Below, one piece after another: positions 13,632 through 14,524 of a stretch of DNA of 14,524 nucleotides. Within the stretch, counting starts at the first letter, position 1; every line of letters begins with the position of its first letter. Location of the stretch: positions 1 through 14,524 of the forward strand of contig JAQULD010000032.1 in the NCBI GenBank assembly GCA_028719045.1, written 5' to 3'. The notes under the pieces are model-generated. The model had not been told where the DNA came from and did not search any database. It worked only from the letters and a program-made list of their open reading frames with translations. A program made the translations under genes and the position numbers. This stretch comes from Candidatus Omnitrophota bacterium. Lineage in GTDB: Bacteria > Omnitrophota > Koll11 > Gygaellales > Profunditerraquicolaceae.

Positions 13632-14069
13632 TTGCGCTTGATTTATTTAAAACTTTTCAGGATTAACGACAGCCCGCAAAGGATAGCCCTTGGTTTTGGG
13701 ATCGGAGTATTCCTGGGCATTATGCCCGGGACAGGCCCGATCGCCGCGTTGCTACTTGCCTTTGTTTGCAGGGTAAACCGGGCAAGCGCGCTCCTGGGGA
13801 GCCTCCTGACAAATACCTGGTTAAGCCTGGCCACATTCTTCTTGTCAATAAAAATCGGCTCTGTTATACTGGATTTAAATTGGCACAAAGTCCAGGATAA
13901 CTGGCTCCTGTTCATAAAAAGTTTTCACTGGCAGCAATTGTTTAAATTGTCAGTCCTGGAAATGATACTGCCGGTACTGATCGGCTATCTTGTAATATCA
14001 TTTTGCCTGGGATTGTTAGCTTATTTAACCGCGCTTGTAATATTAAACATAAAGAAAAGGGGAAAGTGA
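13632..14069 (+). CDS. DUF2062 membrane protein
   Basis: A 145-residue membrane protein. The signature SPQRIALGFGIGVFLGIMPGTGP (14-36) defines DUF2062. Hydrophobic helices lie at about 18-45, 55-80 and 108-140. The function is unknown; related domains occur beside glycosyltransferases and in lipid or envelope operons. The start is TTG at 13632, with AAGGG just upstream. No ATG is available before the conserved region. The gene lies 16 bases after the radical SAM gene and 3 bases before the methyltransferase gene. Confidence 0.82.
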   Translation: MRLIYLKLFRINDSPQRIALGFGIGVFLGIMPGTGPIAALLLAFVCRVNRASALLGSLLTNTWLSLATFFLSIKIGSVILDLNWHKVQDNWLLFIKSFHWQQLFKLSVLEMILPVLIGYLVISFCLGLLAYLTALVILNIKKRGK

Positions 14070-14072
14070 CCT

Positions 14073-14524
14073 ATGCGTTTATTCGGAAGAAGATCGATCA
14101 TTGAGCGGATCAAAACAAAACCCAAGACCATAAAAAGAATTTACCTGCAGGAAGGGCTGTCGCGCCCGGAAGTGACAAACCTGGCGAGAAAGCATAACGT
14201 TTACTTCGAAATCCTGCCAACACACAGGTTCCTGCAGCTGGCGCAAAAAGCGCACGCCCAGGGTGTGATCGCTGAAGTAACCGATTTCGAATACAGCGAT
14301 TTTGACGACATTATCGCCGAGAAAAGCAAACCTACTTTGATCTGCCTGGACAGGATCAACGACCCGCAGAACCTGGGAGTCATTTTAAGGAACTGCGCCT
14401 GTTTTGGCGGGTTTTGCGTGGTTTTGCCGAGGCACGAATCCGTGGAAGTTACTGAGGCCTCGATAAAAGTGGCCAGCGGAGCGGAAAATTACGTTCCTGT
14501 GTGCCTGGTGACAAATTTATCATT
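14073..14524 (+). CDS. TrmH/SpoU-family RNA 2'-O-ribose methyltransferase, 5' part
   Basis: The frame is open from the ATG at 14073 to the window end, giving 150 residues. The N-terminal part is the substrate-binding domain: MRLFGRRSIIERIK, KRIYLQEG and AHAQGVIAEV (60-69). The SPOUT methyltransferase domain begins at LICLDRINDPQNLGVILRN (89-107), with the catalytic-region residues N100 and R106, followed by VEVTEASIKVASGAENYVPV (124-143). The C-terminal motif that binds SAM is lost at the edge. The family methylates the ribose 2'-OH of rRNA or tRNA; similarity in layout suggests RlmB (23S rRNA G2251), but TrmL or other members are possible. AGGGG lies upstream of the ATG, 3 bases after the DUF2062 stop. 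Confidence 0.92.
   Translation, partial: MRLFGRRSIIERIKTKPKTIKRIYLQEGLSRPEVTNLARKHNVYFEILPTHRFLQLAQKAHAQGVIAEVTDFEYSDFDDIIAEKSKPTLICLDRINDPQNLGVILRNCACFGGFCVVLPRHESVEVTEASIKVASGAENYVPVCLVTNLS

Overview
This 14.5 kb window is a dense bacterial chromosome segment. Almost every gene lies on the + strand, many neighbours overlap or nearly touch, and no gap exceeds about 150 bases. The best lineage clue is the small basic protein at 7682-7963. Its MSIHPSL start, SVLKRIERLK core and WKEGDSVFGLPK segment match, from memory, the small basic protein family of the Planctomycetes-Verrucomicrobia-Chlamydiae (PVC) group and relatives. Together with an anaerobe-type short ThiC, DUF4416, a PflX-like radical SAM protein, DUF2062 and single-domain PilZ proteins, this points to an uncultivated anaerobic PVC-related bacterium, possibly Omnitrophota. 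That assignment is inference.

Layout. 1-1560: the end of thiE followed by thiC (thiamin biosynthesis). 1575-1645: a tRNA-Gly(CCC) wedged between thiC and a LysM/LytM lipoprotein (1658-2332). 2341-7094: an archaeal-type AAA/STAND ATPase, then four phosphoester-cleaving enzymes in a row (YfcE-like phosphodiesterase, HIT protein, Dgt-type dNTPase, GAF-HD-GYP protein), the last three overlapping in sequence. 7114-9381: envelope genes (SPOR membrane protein, the small basic protein, a periplasmic SH3b protein, an M50 membrane protease). 9395-10480: aroB. 10490-10990: a minus-strand GspC/PilP-like membrane protein, convergent with aroB. 11004-11080: two back-to-back sigma70-type promoters, from which a new + unit starts: PilZ, a small zinc-finger protein, a second PilZ, DUF4416, a PflX-like radical SAM protein, DUF2062 and a TrmH/SpoU methyltransferase cut by the window edge.

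How the genes fit together. Thiamin and aromatic precursor synthesis are housekeeping. The SPOR, SH3b, LysM/LytM, M50 and GspC-like products suggest a double-membrane envelope with peptidoglycan-binding factors. The HD-GYP enzyme and two PilZ receptors suggest cyclic-di-GMP signalling. I see no mobile element, CRISPR array, rRNA, clear intrinsic terminator or convincing defence system. The more unusual points are a tRNA with C instead of U at position 55, a LytM domain lacking its metal ligands, near-leaderless promoter placement, a 5'-terminal hairpin, and the overlapping phosphohydrolase cluster.
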